The notes under the pieces: model-generated
What the model was told of the DNA's origin: nothing
The model's input: only the letters and a program-made list of their open reading frames with translations
The model's database searches: none
Program-made: the position numbers and the translations under genes
Shown: positions 51,794 through 64,000 of the stretch, one piece after another
Layout: every line of letters begins with the position of its first letter
Numbering within the stretch: position 1 is the stretch's first letter
Assembly (NCBI GenBank): GCA_036937835.1
Contig: CM072877.1
Span: 12,837,001 to 12,901,000 of the forward strand
Length of the DNA stretch: 64,000 nucleotides
From: Pampus argenteus
Lineage: Eukaryota > Chordata > Actinopteri > Scombriformes > Stromateidae
Direction of reading: 5' to 3'

Positions 51794-54700
51794 ATGTGGA
51801 TCCAGATTCGTACTATAGACGGAAAGGAGACGCGAACCGTTGAGGATCTTTCTAGGTTGACCAAAATTGAGTCTTTACGCCTGAAAATACAGGACATCTT
51901 CAATGTAAGCCCACAACAACAACGCCTGTTCTACCGAGGGAAGCAGGTAAACGCAATTTCTGTGTCAGCCCGTCATGCAACAGTCGGTTTTCTGATGCTT
52001 TGGCAGGTTTTTTGGTGCTGCTGGAGAGTGACTGAGTGGTCCTCTGGTGTTGTAGCCGTTTTCGGACCCATGCAAGCTTCCTGTTTTGATAGGAATTCGC
52101 CAATAGTTCTTGCGCAAGAGCCCGGGGTACGCGATGTGCCAGCCCCTCTTCGGGAAAACGGCAATATCGCACGAATCGTGTCACATTGTTTTGGTTGCAT
52201 GCTTTTCGGAGACTTGCATGCAACAAATGTCTCACAGCCCGTAGATGTGTTTGTTTACATTGCCGCGAGAAGAGAAAAGAGGGAACATCGCCCTCTGTTT
52301 CCCCTATATAGAGGAAAGTAGTGCAGCCTGAAACATGTACACATGTAACAGTCCTTTTAATGTCCGTCCAATTTCTGTTTTTGCATTTGTAACATGGTAG
52401 CTGTGGACCTGTACGTAGCCCATCAGGGAGGCAAACATGTGGTGTGTTATGATGATGTTAATGATAATTCAGGGGAGGAGGGGACTAGTGGCTCCACGTG
52501 CCCTGGCATCTAAAAAGCAAGTGTAGTTGTGTTTACACCCTGGCGTCACTACGGTATACACACTGTACAGTGAGGGCAGGACTGTCAGCTGTGCACACAT
52601 TATTACACATACAGATCCATGTGGATGGCTGCCATGCTTCCACGACCCCAAACAAGCCTTTGCTTCAACACAACATGGCATATATATGATTTGTTTTATA
52701 GTAATTTTTTAACATATTACAGCATGTTCTATCTCTCTCTGTGTGTATTAAGCTCCAACATAGTGGAATAGATAGTAAACATTTCTTAGATATCTCACAT
52801 AACTCTATGCTGCTATTAATTCTGTAATTTCTTGTGGTTTACTCTGCTTTACTGCCATGTCTGATTACATCAACAATGCAGCTTGTAAAAATATTTAAAT
52901 GTATTTAGAGTTCCTGAGTACTTTTTGCAATTTGTCATATCATTGATTGATTTACAACTGTTATGTCTACATGAATGATAAGTTTACATTTTCTGTCAAT
53001 ACAGATGCTATTTATTAAAACAAAAACAAAAAACAACAACATATGATTAATACAAATGTACCTTAAGCACAGTGGTTTTAAATATTGTTGTAAATATGTT
53101 AATGTCACAATAACCACTTTTGATGGGCAATATATTCTTACAGAAGTAATTGCAATTAACAATATTATATAATGATAATGTAAAAGCATAATAATTCAAG
53201 TACACCCTTTCAAAGAGCAATCAACTTTTAATTTTTATATAATATATTCAGACATTAGAGTGTGAAATAATTTCCCCTGAGCTGCAAGGTTAGTTGGGAT
53301 TACCTGCACACGGCTCCCACATCCGACATTACATGTAAACATGTGTCCGGGCGGTGATGGCAGCAGCTTTCAGTGGGTTCATATATGATGTATGATAAGT
53401 CGATAAATGGTTATGATAATGTAGTGTTATCATGACAGGCCTAGGTAATGCTGTGATAATCATCACAGTACTAATATTTTATTATTATTATTATTTTTTT
53501 TTACAAGGATCGTGAAGCATACATTAGATCACATTGCTCCTGCAAATAATGTATCATATCATATCAATCAATCTATGAATAATGGTGGATTCAGGACATC
53601 TATCACAATTTCAGCATAAATGTCATTCTACATTTATCAATATGACTGTAGAATTTGTAACACAAAAACGCCAACAGAGCAAATATCTTTGAGTCGGCGC
53701 TATAATGTAACTTCATCTTTAAGAGGAAACAAGTGCAGAAACCAGAATAATCGTTTAAGACCGATTTGAGCCAAAACCAAGTCTTAAATATTTGGTCACT
53801 GGTCAGCTGGGATTGCAATTCCCTATGCTGTGTAGAAATGTTGTGTTGGGTTTATATACTATATTACTGTGCGTACTCAGATGTTAGTAGTTAGGAAAGA
53901 CAATGGTATTAAAACTACAAGCTGCCACCCTGAGATGGACACGTGTGTGTGTGTGTGTGTGTGACATGGCGGATGTTCATACACAGCGAGTAGCCTCAAA
54001 GCCTGTGGTTTTGCTTTTCAAACACATGCCGACATATTTTATCGCATACTGCATATATCAACACACATATAGTGCGTCACAGCTGCAGTGTTAAAGAAGT
54101 AGATGCAAACAATATTGAAATGAAAAAAAAAAAATCTATGTCCTGTACCGTTTGCTTTAGTGATGTAATATGATAAAAGAGTTCAGCGTAAACACAAGTC
54201 TGTATCGTTCATCGTTTATGTACTGTGCGTTTTAAATATGTGAATATTAGAGTATAGAAACCGACCTACAGTATCACAGTGTGTGTGTATGACGTGTGAA
54301 AGATTATTGAAAGCCTTCATCCTGCCAGCTGTTTATTTTATCAGCAAAAAGCAGAAGACACTCACTACCGACGGGACACCGGTACCATGATTTCTTTAGC
54401 ATAACATCACAAAGCTGATATTAACACAGTTTGACTCAGCCCGGCAGATAAGCCCCCGGGGAAGCAAGCAGCCTACATGATGTGTTGATTTCACATTGTT
54501 TGCATTTAGGCACACTTGCCATTTATTTACTTCATATGTGTCGTACATTGCCACAGGCCAAGCAATTCCTTTTTTAAATAATTTTTTTTCTGCATTTTTT
54601 TTATTTTTTTAAACTAACCTAGTTTGTGTTGTGTAATTAAATGATAATGGAGTCTAACAGACGTTGTTTTCTGTGGTATGCGGTGGGCCGATTCTTCTCT

Positions 54701-57700
54701 TGTTTGTGTGAGGTTGATGTCGTTTGACAGAAAGAAAGAAAATACTTCAACTGTTTAGAAAGGACAAGGAGATTTCAGGGCCCAGAATGTGATTAGTCTT
54801 CAATAGTGAGGTGAAAGACATCTTTGTGGGCTGCTGCATGTGTTTATCCTCATAAAAAAAACAAAAAAAACAATGGCAAAGTAAAGTTGGCAAACCTTGC
54901 AGACTAAAGAAAGCTTGTGACATTATGCAGCATTGGGTTGAGCAGTTGTGTTACACCTTCTGCACCGTTGTCTTTGGATGCAGACATGTTCTACTAGTAA
55001 ACTGATTAGATGCTTCTGGGCAATAATTTCAAATGTAAAGCACGCAACAATACGTCTCTTCTTTCAGTTCAAGAATTTCAGAAACTGTGTGGTTGATTCA
55101 ATTTGCTTCATTAACTATTAATAAGCTGTTATGCTGGAGTTGTCATGGATTGTCGGTGCATGAAGTGGCAAAGGCTAGGCCCGTGCAGTGAATCCTGTGC
55201 TTCCCTCATCTCACTGGAAAATAAGTGGGGAGGGTTGATTAGGGGGATTTCCATGTGTTAAGTAATGCATGGTATGAGCCAGTGACAACGCAGCGTACAC
55301 TAACTAGTGCCCTTACATGCATGCAGTGGTGCCTGCGCTCTGTTTAGGGTTTAGACTCGTAGCAGAATAACTCAGTCTTAATTCCTTTTTCAAAATGGCG
55401 TCTTGTTTTTCCCTCCAGCTCACTGCGCATGCTGCCTCACCGGCTCAAAGTCACGCTTGCCCTTGAGTCGCAAGGGTCTCGAGCCAGCAGCCGCGCAACT
55501 TAGCCTCAGTGTTTTGTTTTGGTTTGTTTGGTTTTTTTTTTTCTATATGGTTTTCAATTTGCCTGCGCACTCCTCGTCCTGTCTCTGTTTCACTTTGAAC
55601 ATCTCGTGCCACTCACATTCACGAGCAGGCTCACACACACACACACATACACACCTTCCGCTGTCCATGCGGCCTTTCTGCTCAACGCCCAAACTCACTT
55701 CTCTGCTGTAGGCCTCCCATTTACTAATGTGAAAAAAACAAAAAAACAAAACTAAAACAGTTTGGCTTGTTTATTAAGTGGTTTAAAGCTCTGCTTGTAG
55801 TGATTTAAGGATAAGGCTGTAGCTCTCTTGTGTGTGTGTGTGTGTGTGTGTTTTTTTTCTTGCTGAGGCAGCAACATGTTTCACGTCTAAGTATTTGGGC
55901 TGTCTTCCACTGTTAGTTGTTGCCTATTGTTGAGCTGTAGGAAAGCTTTATTGGCTTTGACCCCTGACGCACAGACAGTCGCTGTGACCTAGATATCGCT
56001 ACAATTTGATTATACATGCATTGATGTGGCTCCACAAATGATTTTGTTGGGTTTTTTTTTTCGGGGGGGTTATTGCTGAACTAAAGTTTTAAATAGAGAA
56101 TTTAAGTAGAAGCGCAGTTGGCTCCGGCCATGCATGTACACAGTCACACCCTTCTTCGACAGATTGGCTGGACAAAGAGCAAAGACAAAGGAGAGGCACT
56201 AAACCTGGGCTACAACTGCAGCGTTTCTAACACTCCCACATGTTTTCACTGTTTTGCCACTCCTTCTCATAGTAGCTTTAGCTTGTGTAGTGAAATGTCC
56301 TACCTGTCTTACACCTGCATTGTGAATAGTTCTTTATTTTTTTTTTATTTATTTTTTTTAGCTCAGGTTACAAGAGGACTGCTGGGCTCTTTATACCTGC
56401 TTATTGTCTCATATTTCTTGAGTCAATAATGAAACATATTTGTGTATAGATGCGTAGGTTAACACGTAATGCACATATCAACTAAATCTATAGTATGTTA
56501 GTAATGCTTTCTGGTAATGATAAATGGTTGTTTACATCAGTAATACTCAGGATTAAACAAAACCCTTTAAATTATTATATGTTAAAAAAGTAGTTTTATA
56601 AACCCCTGTAAACCCAGGGATATGCTTAGGGTTAAATATACTCCACGTTTTATGTTACTTACTCATGTTACTCCCTTCCTTAATGTATCACACAATGTAC
56701 ATGCATACAACCAGGTAGAAATGTCTTGAACTGGGTGTGTATAGATGCTTTCTGGATGTATTTTGTAAAAAAACAATTTTTAATGCTGAAACTAACAAAC
56801 TAGCTGAAAAGCCGGGTTAACTTTACACGTCCACAAATTTGGACAAGTTGGCAAATTGACAAAACTGAATCCTGCTGATTCAACGTAATGTAAAAATGTC
56901 TTGGTTAAAAAAAAACAAAAACAGCCTTTCCAAGTAAATTTAGCTAATTACCAGTCAATGTAGATCCAAAGATTGAAGCTAGGCACACAGACACACCCCG
57001 TGTTATTGTTTTTGGAAATATGACCTATTTTTTCACAGCTCTTTGCGAAGACAGGCTGTGTGAGCCGAGACGAGGACGAAGAATAATCGTGTAGGAGTAG
57101 GAGGTTTGGACAGCCTGCCTGAGCAAAGAGGCTAATTTCTTCCCCGCTATGAAATCTCCTCTCCACCAGCAGTCTGGCTCAAACCTTTAAATCTCTTTTT
57201 TTTTTTTAGACCTAAGCACTGATATTAAATGGGCCATCGTGATTTCTTAGTGTATTAATTTGGGTCCTCCTTTACTTAATTGCTTAATGTATTCCATCAT
57301 TGTTATGCGAGCATTGATACTAAGCAGGTGTTGCTTAGTTACTTAAATTTCAGAACAATTTCTCCATTAAGAGCTTTTAAAGCCTTATAGTATCGTACTG
57401 TGTGGCAACATGTTGGCACAATAATGAAGCGTAATACGATAATACAGCCAAATCTCTTCTACTCTATTATAGCTAATTGTAATCTGTAGATTTAAAATTA
57501 TATTAACAGATTTGTTCAATGATGGATATGATCTGGTACAAAAAAAGGCAGCGTGAGTTGAATCCTGACAAGATTTGTCTTTGTCTGGATGGTGAGTATG
57601 TTTTCGCAACAGCCACAGGTCCTTCTCTTGTTTTTTTGTTTGAGCTTCTGTCTGACATTGTTCTTTGGTGCCTGTTACAATAAGAAATGAGTCTTTGTAA

Positions 57701-60700
57701 GACTGCCTGTTGAAATACAGCAGATAAAATAGCTTTGTGGAGAAGTGTTAATGTGAATCCACTCAACACTTCGATACACACACACACACACACACACACA
57801 CACCGTTGCCATGCCAGGGATTCTGACTCTGATTTTTGTTCGAACCAGTGTCTCTGGTTTGTCGAAAGCTTTGTTTTGATGTGTGCTCGAGACTGAAGCG
57901 GATGCTGGACGACATTTCACTGAGTCATAAAATGAAGACACCAGAAGCAATGTGTGTGTGTGTGTTTCGTTCTTGTTTTTTTTAATATGCTGCATTATTT
58001 ATGATGGAGAAAATGTCATATCTTTGATGATGTTATTACACGGTGAGAGATAGTCAACATGCCAATATTTCTTGAACCTCATAAGTATAAGAAACATTTT
58101 TCTAATGCTTCCTGTTTTAGATGGTGAATCTTTTGTTTTGAGGACTATTCAGCGGGTTATATTACTGAAGTCAGGGCTGTAACACCTCGCAGCGAGAGGC
58201 TGATCACACTGATGGTAATGAAGTCGCTATGGAGAGCGGCTACATCTTTAGATATCATTTATATGGTTCGATGCGGCACATGAAATTCTACTATATGTGG
58301 TTACAGTGTGATTCTCTTAAGTCTATCTAACCAGTGTTTCATTGCAGTGATGCTGCCTGCAGCAGACCCTACCAGCGAATTTTATTGTCTGTTTTGGATC
58401 GTCTCTGTTTGTCTGTTTGCCTTTCTTCGTTTCGTAATGCAGTTTCAAGTAGCAAAAAAGCAGACAGACAGTAAAGGATAAACAATTACTGAGTCTAAAT
58501 CGAAGACCGGGCTTAGGCAGGGAGACAGACAAAGAAATGCTGAGATAGAGTGCCACAGGAAGACAGACAGACAGACAGACAGATAGACACACAGGTGAGT
58601 ATAGCAACCACTGTATGGCTGTGTTTGCACCGCTGCTCCTCTGATCTAAATTTCATGAGACTATTAAAAACAGAGAGGGCTGGGGGAAATTGCGTTCACT
58701 CCCTCTACTGCTCTCCTCCTCACTGTCAAATAACGAAGACGAGATGGGGAGCGCGAGCGAGAGCGGCAGCCATGCTCGTTTCTCCAGCACAATGGGCTTG
58801 TGGGGTTGAGGGCTGAAATGAATAGCTGATGTCTGTAATGAGTTGGCGCGTCCGCCATGAGCTCCATTCCTAAGGCAGTAGCTGTTCTGTATACTTAACA
58901 GTAGATCGGTTGTGGTAGAGGAGTAAATACGGGTTTCCAATTGGCCCTCATCTGTTTTTTTTTTTGTTTTTTTTCCGAGCGCTTGTTTATTGCAAGAATC
59001 ATTTTCTGATGCCTGAAAGTCCCGCTGATGATACTGATGGTAGTTGTGGTGGGTTGGTGTCGGCAAAGATTATATACATGATTCAGGTTCATGGGGGTGA
59101 GAGTGTGTGTGTGTAGGGGGGTGGGGGGGGGGTGCTCTCTTTTGGTTGTCATAGCAACACAGTCATTTCTCTCCCCCAGCTACATCCCCTATCACTTTAA
59201 TTCATGCATTCATTTCTTTTATTTCTTTTTTTCTTCTGTTTCTTGCAGAAAACCAGTGTGGGATATGTGCACGTAGAGCTGGCAGTTCGGCATCTATTTC
59301 TATTGAATTGGACATGTAAAACGCATACCAACGTGGCTAATAGCATGTTACAAATATCTGTCTTACCCTTACTCCTCAGTTAAATGCATTTAATCACTAG
59401 CTGAACATTGGCACTTTTGAGAACGGATGTTGTTGCTCCAAAGCAACATCCCTAAATGCCACTGGTGTATTTTAATGGTGTGCAGATTTATTGAAGTGCT
59501 GTGTGTTTATTTTAATGTGCTGTGTATGTACTCATAGTTGCTTTCTGTCACTGCACTCAATGTTTTCTCTGTCTAACGTGTTCTTTGTTTGTCCTTGACA
59601 AGCAGCCTGGTGTATTGGTCTGAGGGCACTCTGCAGCGCAGCAGTGTTCATTTGATATCACATGTATGTCTGTTAGGAAAGATCTTTGGGACAAGATTAA
59701 ATAAAGAAAGTCTTTACTGAAGTTTGTGCAGTTGTTCAAATACATTGGGGTGGGTGGAGGTGGGGTGGGTCACCTTGGACTCTGGGAAATTATAACGGCC
59801 ATTTTCACTATTTTCTGACATTTTATAGATTATTAGATTATTAGAAAAAAATAATCAGCATTAATCCATAATGAAAATAATTGTTAGTTGCAGACAGTCC
59901 CTATATGCAGTTATGGCTTTTTGCATCTGTATACCTATTCATGCAGTATATCTCAGTTGCTTTTTTACTTTTTACTTTTTTAGATGGAAGATGGCCAGAC
60001 GCTGTTTGACTATAATGTGGGTCTCAATGATATCGTCCAACTGCTGATCCGCTCACAGACCGACCCTCCCGACAGCCCCGTCACCAAGGACTCCTCGAGT
60101 GTTGCTTGTGGTTCAGCTCCTCCCCTTGATTTCAAACCTGAAGGCCACAACTCCCCAGCTCCTGTCTCACCCGCTGCTATGGAAACCTCCACCAATATAG
60201 ACAATGACAGCAGCGACACCACCAGCACCATTAAAGAAGCCAAGCCGGACACCAGTGCTACCAGTAACTCAACCAGTACCAAAAATGGGTTCTCCAAGTC
60301 CTCCAGCCCGGCACGGGACACCCAGCCACCAACATCCAGCAAAAATGCACTCGTCGACGTGGGAATTGGGATGTATAAGGTAAAAATGGATGAGAGAATA
60401 AATAAGTGGCGTAATTTAGTATACGTGAAACAAGGGATTTGTTTCACATATGCTCTAATATTCCTTCCTAGGATTGTATTTAATACTATACAGCAGTTTG
60501 TAATAAAGCCATCTGCCAAGACAGTAAAAGTACAAATCTGACAGCGTAGTTTCTCCTCTATTTGTGGTGATTTTATTTAGATTTTTTTTAACTCGGCAGT
60601 CATCCATTTCTTTCACTGCTGCTGTAGAACTTCAGCTTGTTTACATACAGTATTCCAGCCAACATGACCTGAGCCTGCTTGCATTTTTGTGTCATTGTGT

Positions 60701-61841
60701 GAGAGCACATGGTTGGTGCCAAATGTACTTTCCCAGTCTCACTATTTAAGTTCCCTTTTTTTACAGGTTTGATCCCCCAAGTGCCTTTAATTTATATGGA
60801 TTAATGCCATACACATACAAGCACATGGCTCACTTTGCAAGCTCGACACATGCCAAACCTCATATAAGAAACAGGTTGTTACAACCCAGAGAAAATCTGG
60901 GAGTGAGTGAGTGAGTGAGTCTAAGTTGTTCTATTGTGTTCATTATATTTTGCTGGCTTACCGACTCACATTTCTGAGAATTACATGTGTATGAATGGAT
61001 TCCCCTTTGAGGTCAATAGTTAAATCGAGCATCCAGGAAGATCAATAACTAAGTTGGAAATTGTGCAACTTCACTGGATGTCAAAGGTCACATGCCTTTT
61101 ATCAGCTTTAAGCATTCACTACAGACTCAGTGTATATTTTATTTGGTTTTCACAAACGAACACATGGAAAATGGAAACATATCTGAAACAATTTACTATA
61201 AAGTGCTCATAACTGATATTACTCACATTACTGTTTCTAATTAGAATCCTCTTAACTCGCTGGATGCAGTTGTTAATACTTCACGTGTAATAACACAACT
61301 TAACATAAACAGGCAACAGAGTATTGACAACTGCAACTATATAAACTGGCTGCCCAAGGTAGGAAGAAATCCAATAGTATGTGTAATGCGTTCGTTTTAG
61401 TTAGTGGTGTGTAGTAAATAACATACATGAAACATACAAAAACACTAGTGTGTTTCATTAAACAACAGACAGATGGCATCAAACAAGACCAGGGGTTAAT
61501 TTTGTCTGTGTGTCTCTTCAGATTAACGAGCTGGTGGACTGCAGAGACGTGAGCATCGGCGCTTGGTTTGAGGCCTGCATCGAAAATGTGACACGTGCTC
61601 CTAAAGGACAGATAACGCCCACCAAGGGCAAGGTGGGGCGGCCCCCGAAAAGGACTAATGGAAAGCTGGAGGCCGAGCAGGGACAGGCCCACGGCCAGGG
61701 CCAAACCACAGACAGTAACAGGAATAATGTTGTGTTAAACTCGGAGAGTAATGGAGCCTCCACCTCTCAGACAGACTCTACAGCAGCTACAGAGACCAAG
61801 GAGAGAGAAGAGGACGTAATTTACCACATTAAATATGACGA
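51794..61841 (+). CDS. uhrf2: uhrf2, E3 ubiquitin-protein ligase Uhrf2, first three coding exons (partial)
   Basis: Multi-domain epigenetic reader and RING E3 ligase (UBL, tandem Tudor, PHD, SRA, RING), of which only the first two domains fall in the window. Exons: 51794-51946 (MWIQIRTIDG...LFYRGKQ), 59984-60379 (MEDGQTLFDYNVGLNDIVQLLIR, then a Ser/Thr-rich linker ending VDVGIGMYK), 61522-61841 (INELVDCRDVSIGAWFEA...EEDVIYHIKYDE). Together they give 289 codons plus two bases; the last exon ends in a GTAAGT donor and the gene continues off the right edge. Residues 1-76 are the ubiquitin-like domain; the first Tudor half starts near 184. KRTNG in the Tudor loop and DEDVIYHI-like wording match human UHRF2 rather than UHRF1, as does the mlana-brd10 neighbourhood. 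A loop insertion carries GRPPK at about residues 222-226. Confidence 0.95.
53943..53963 (+). repeat. (GT)n microsatellite
   Basis: About ten GT units in uhrf2 intron 1. Confidence 0.9.
55392..55432. promoter_or_regulatory. YY1-like and NRF1-like motifs in uhrf2 intron 1
   Basis: AAAATGGCGTC starting at 55392 resembles a YY1 site, and TGCGCATGC at 55424-55432 is the core of the NRF1 palindrome. The next 80 bases are locally richer in CpG than the rest of the intron. Such pairs mark housekeeping promoters, so an internal start or enhancer is possible; there is no direct evidence for either. Confidence 0.25.
55631..55656 (+). repeat. (CA)n microsatellite
   Basis: Interrupted CA run in uhrf2 intron 1. 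Confidence 0.9.
55829..55851 (+). repeat. (GT)n microsatellite
   Basis: GT run followed by T8 in uhrf2 intron 1, about 200 bp from the CA run at 55631 and complementary to it. Confidence 0.9.
57775..57803 (+). repeat. (CA)n microsatellite
   Basis: About 14 CA units in uhrf2 intron 1; a short GT run follows at about 57953-57966. Confidence 0.9.
58558..58582 (+). repeat. (GACA)n microsatellite
   Basis: About six GACA units in uhrf2 intron 1. Confidence 0.9.
60901..60920 (+). repeat. (GAGT)n microsatellite
   Basis: Five GAGT units in uhrf2 intron 2 (60380-61521), which otherwise shows nothing recognisable. Confidence 0.9.
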
Positions 61842-62555
61842 GTAAGTGACGGCTCATTACGTGGTACGTTTAGCGCTGCAACCAAACTGATTTTTGGATT
61901 TAGGTGATAACAAGCACATCGTCTTTAGTTCTACTAAAAGTGTATGGTGCAGATCCGAATTTAGCATCGTAGCATCATGCTGCTGCTGCACTGACACTAT
62001 GATTTTGGTCTGGCGTAACAAGATCGTTCTAGACTGTAAAATACTGTTTAGGATTGGAATTTGCAACGCTGCTCCTCGATAGAGAGGACAGAGAGCGTGT
62101 GTTTCGTCCTCCTTGAACACTCCTGCAGGGCTCCTTCGCTACACAACAGCAGAAAATACGGTTTCGTGCTCACTAGGTCTGTCTGCGTTAAATATGTATC
62201 TGCTTGTGCTGATGGTGTGTGGCATTTTAGATAAAAATGCCCCACCAAACATTAATGTGTGTGTGTGTATGGTGCAAGCATCAGTAACAGTAGTTTGGTG
62301 TGTCAGGAACTGCAGCCTCTGCTTTCTCTTGGCAGTTCAGCGGATGGAGAAGAGGGGGTTTGTGTAGTTGATGCTACAATTTGCACTCTATCTCTTTTTG
62401 CGCTCCCCTTTTCCTGCAAATTCATTCAGAAGCTGACGTTTCCATGGTAACCCATGAGTTCTCAGGAGCATTACTTCTTTGCTTGCCTCCTTCAGCTTTG
62501 TCTGTAATTGCTGTGAACATGCCAACGGTGAGCCTCCTCGTCGTGCGTTGTGCGT

Positions 62556-62558
<3 letters not shown>

Positions 62559-62591
<33 letters not shown>
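62559..62591 (+). repeat. (GT)n microsatellite
   Basis: About 16 GT units in uhrf2 intron 3. Confidence 0.9.
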
Positions 62592-62593
<2 letters not shown>

Positions 62594-63226
62594 TTTTTCT
62601 GTCATAGGATGTTGTGCCACAGGAACTGTATCAAGGGCTTTTGAGCAGTAAATGTGTGTTTTCTTTTTGGCAGACATCATTCCCATTTGACATTCCTAAA
62701 TTTTCCAGTTCCCCGGTATTCTGCTATTATTTGTTGTTTCATCATTGTCAGCGGGACGTGAATGTGTCAGCAGTGACAATCTAATATTGCAAACCATCTG
62801 TTTGTTTGTTTGTTCGGGTTATTGTTTGAGCCTCATGTGCCTTTTTTTTTTAGTTTATTTGATCGGTAACAGCAGGGAAGGGAAAGAAAGGAAGAGATGA
62901 ATGACTACACAAGTCCCGAGCTAGTTTTAAACCCAGGTCGTCACAGTGATGTGATCATAATGTGTCATCACCAACTACGCCACAAATAAAGTCCTAATTT
63001 GTCGTGTCGTTGAGAAGCTGCAGCTGTAAACGTTGTAAAACAAGGTCTAAATCATCAGGTTTCTGTTTTGCTGAAAGCTCTTCTCTCTTTTTTTTGTACT
63101 CTATTAAATGCGTAGTGTCCCTCTCTGTACTGAGCGCCATTCCAGGTTTCTTCCATCATCTTATCTTGTTTGCCAGAGAAAAGTGGAGGGTGGGTAAGAT
63201 TGCTTCGCCTTCCCACGCTTAGACAG

Positions 63227-63255
<29 letters not shown>
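63227..63255 (+). repeat. (CA)n microsatellite
   Basis: About 14 CA units in uhrf2 intron 3, complementary to the GT run about 130 bp downstream. Confidence 0.9.
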
Positions 63256-63258
<3 letters not shown>

Positions 63259-63385
63259 TCCCCTCAGTAAACACCTGTCTGCATAGTCTTGAGAAAGAAA
63301 ACCAGCCCTACAAAATGAACCGCCATGTTTTTGCATGAATCCATTGGGAGAATCTCCTCTCTGCTGCTCCCAGGAACTGGGGTGA

Positions 63386-63421
<36 letters not shown>
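63386..63421 (+). repeat. (GT)n microsatellite
   Basis: About 17 GT units with one GC interruption in uhrf2 intron 3. Confidence 0.9.
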
Positions 63422-63422
<1 letters not shown>

Positions 63423-64000
63423 ATTGCTCCAACACTCAGATTCGGTTTCATGGTTAAATCTTGGCTGAGTTCAACATATGTTTAAGATGTTATATTTGTC
63501 ATATACAGATATAATTTAGCATCTTGATTATTCCTTTCAAATTCCTGTGCCTAAGCTGCAAAAAGAAATATCAGACACAATAAACTGATTATCCTGTGAC
63601 ATAATTTGACCCAAATTTAAACCAAGAGTATTGTCACCCCCCTTGCTCTGAGATCACTGCCCTACAGAAGACATTTTTTACATGTCACAGTAGGAAAAGC
63701 ACAGGTGTGAATACTAAAATGAATGATGGTTGAATCCCACTAAGCTGCTTCAGTTTTGGATTCCTCATATTGCACATGTTGGCTCACTGTCACACTGTCA
63801 TGGCTCACCGGGACACTCGAATATAATGGAGCCATCGATAATGTTATTAATTACATCTGTGCATTTCCTACTTTGACAAAAAAGGTCTATTTGCCAACCG
63901 GAGCCCTGCTCCGCATGTGAGAAATCTGGATAGTTTGTAATTAACTTGATATGTAGCCGTTTAAACTGAAATTGGCGTTTTGGGATGGTTTTGCTTAAAA

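Larger units (their letters stand above)
51947..59983 (+). other. uhrf2: uhrf2 intron 1 (8 kb)
   Basis: AT-rich intron splitting the ubiquitin-like domain between GKQ and MEDGQ. It contains several CA/GT repeats and a GACA repeat and no recognised exon. A YY1/NRF1-like motif cluster is listed separately. Short open frames in it look like chance or repeat translations. Confidence 0.8.
61842..64000 (+). other. uhrf2: uhrf2 intron 3 (runs off the window)
   Basis: Begins with a GTAAGT donor. I looked for the next Tudor exon (wording like YPE...VRARARTI) on the plus strand and did not find it, so the intron is at least 2.2 kb. It holds three long CA/GT repeats. Confidence 0.8.

Noticed and set aside
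51947..52321. Read-through of uhrf2 exon 1 to 175 codons
   Set aside because: A GTAAAC donor follows GKQ exactly where the UHRF family has its first intron, and the ubiquitin-like domain resumes in frame at 59984. The read-through has no homology.

Overview
The window is vertebrate nuclear DNA, almost certainly from a ray-finned fish and probably a percomorph. It has split genes with GT-AG introns of mostly 80-500 bp, AT-rich introns full of CA/GT, GATA and ATT microsatellites, Tc1-type transposon debris, a teleost-style retroposon tail, and coding exons that read as five well-known vertebrate proteins. There are no prokaryotic features, CRISPR arrays, rRNAs or convincing tRNAs.

Layout. (1) 634-11111, minus: nup155, inner-ring nucleoporin, 33 coding exons, complete. 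(2) 12828-32986, minus: nipbl, the cohesin loader, 46 coding exons, complete, with a 3.6 kb intron holding nested transposon remains. (3) 37051-38613, plus: mlana (melan-A/MART-1), 4 coding exons, complete. (4) 39610-48419, minus: brd10 (KIAA2026), a large disordered chromatin protein with a divergent bromodomain, 9 coding exons, complete. (5) 51794-61841, plus: the first three coding exons of uhrf2 (ubiquitin-like domain and start of the tandem Tudor domain); the gene runs off the right edge. For the four complete genes, the joined exons I derived by hand add up to an exact multiple of three (4098, 8076, 336 and 6978 nt), an independent check on the splice sites.

Gene relations. nup155 and nipbl are tandem, nipbl and mlana are head to head, mlana and brd10 are tail to tail with poly(A) signals about 60 bp apart, and brd10 and uhrf2 are head to head. 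From general knowledge, nup155/nipbl map to human 5p13 and mlana/KIAA2026/UHRF2 to human 9p24, while the chicken Z carries both regions. The window therefore looks like an ancestral linkage that was split in mammals. Three of the five proteins act on chromatin, but I infer no operon-like functional unit.

I did not find a clearly new biological system. The points most worth a second look are: the His in place of the acetyl-lysine-anchoring Asn in the Brd10 bromodomain together with a DDT/WHIM-like region; a 30-bp coding minisatellite in nipbl; an AT-hook-like GRPPK in the Uhrf2 Tudor loop; a GC-AG intron in nup155; a Tc1 relic inside a larger element with long inverted ends; a 17-bp-arm palindrome around an AT repeat; and an MITF-type site upstream of mlana.
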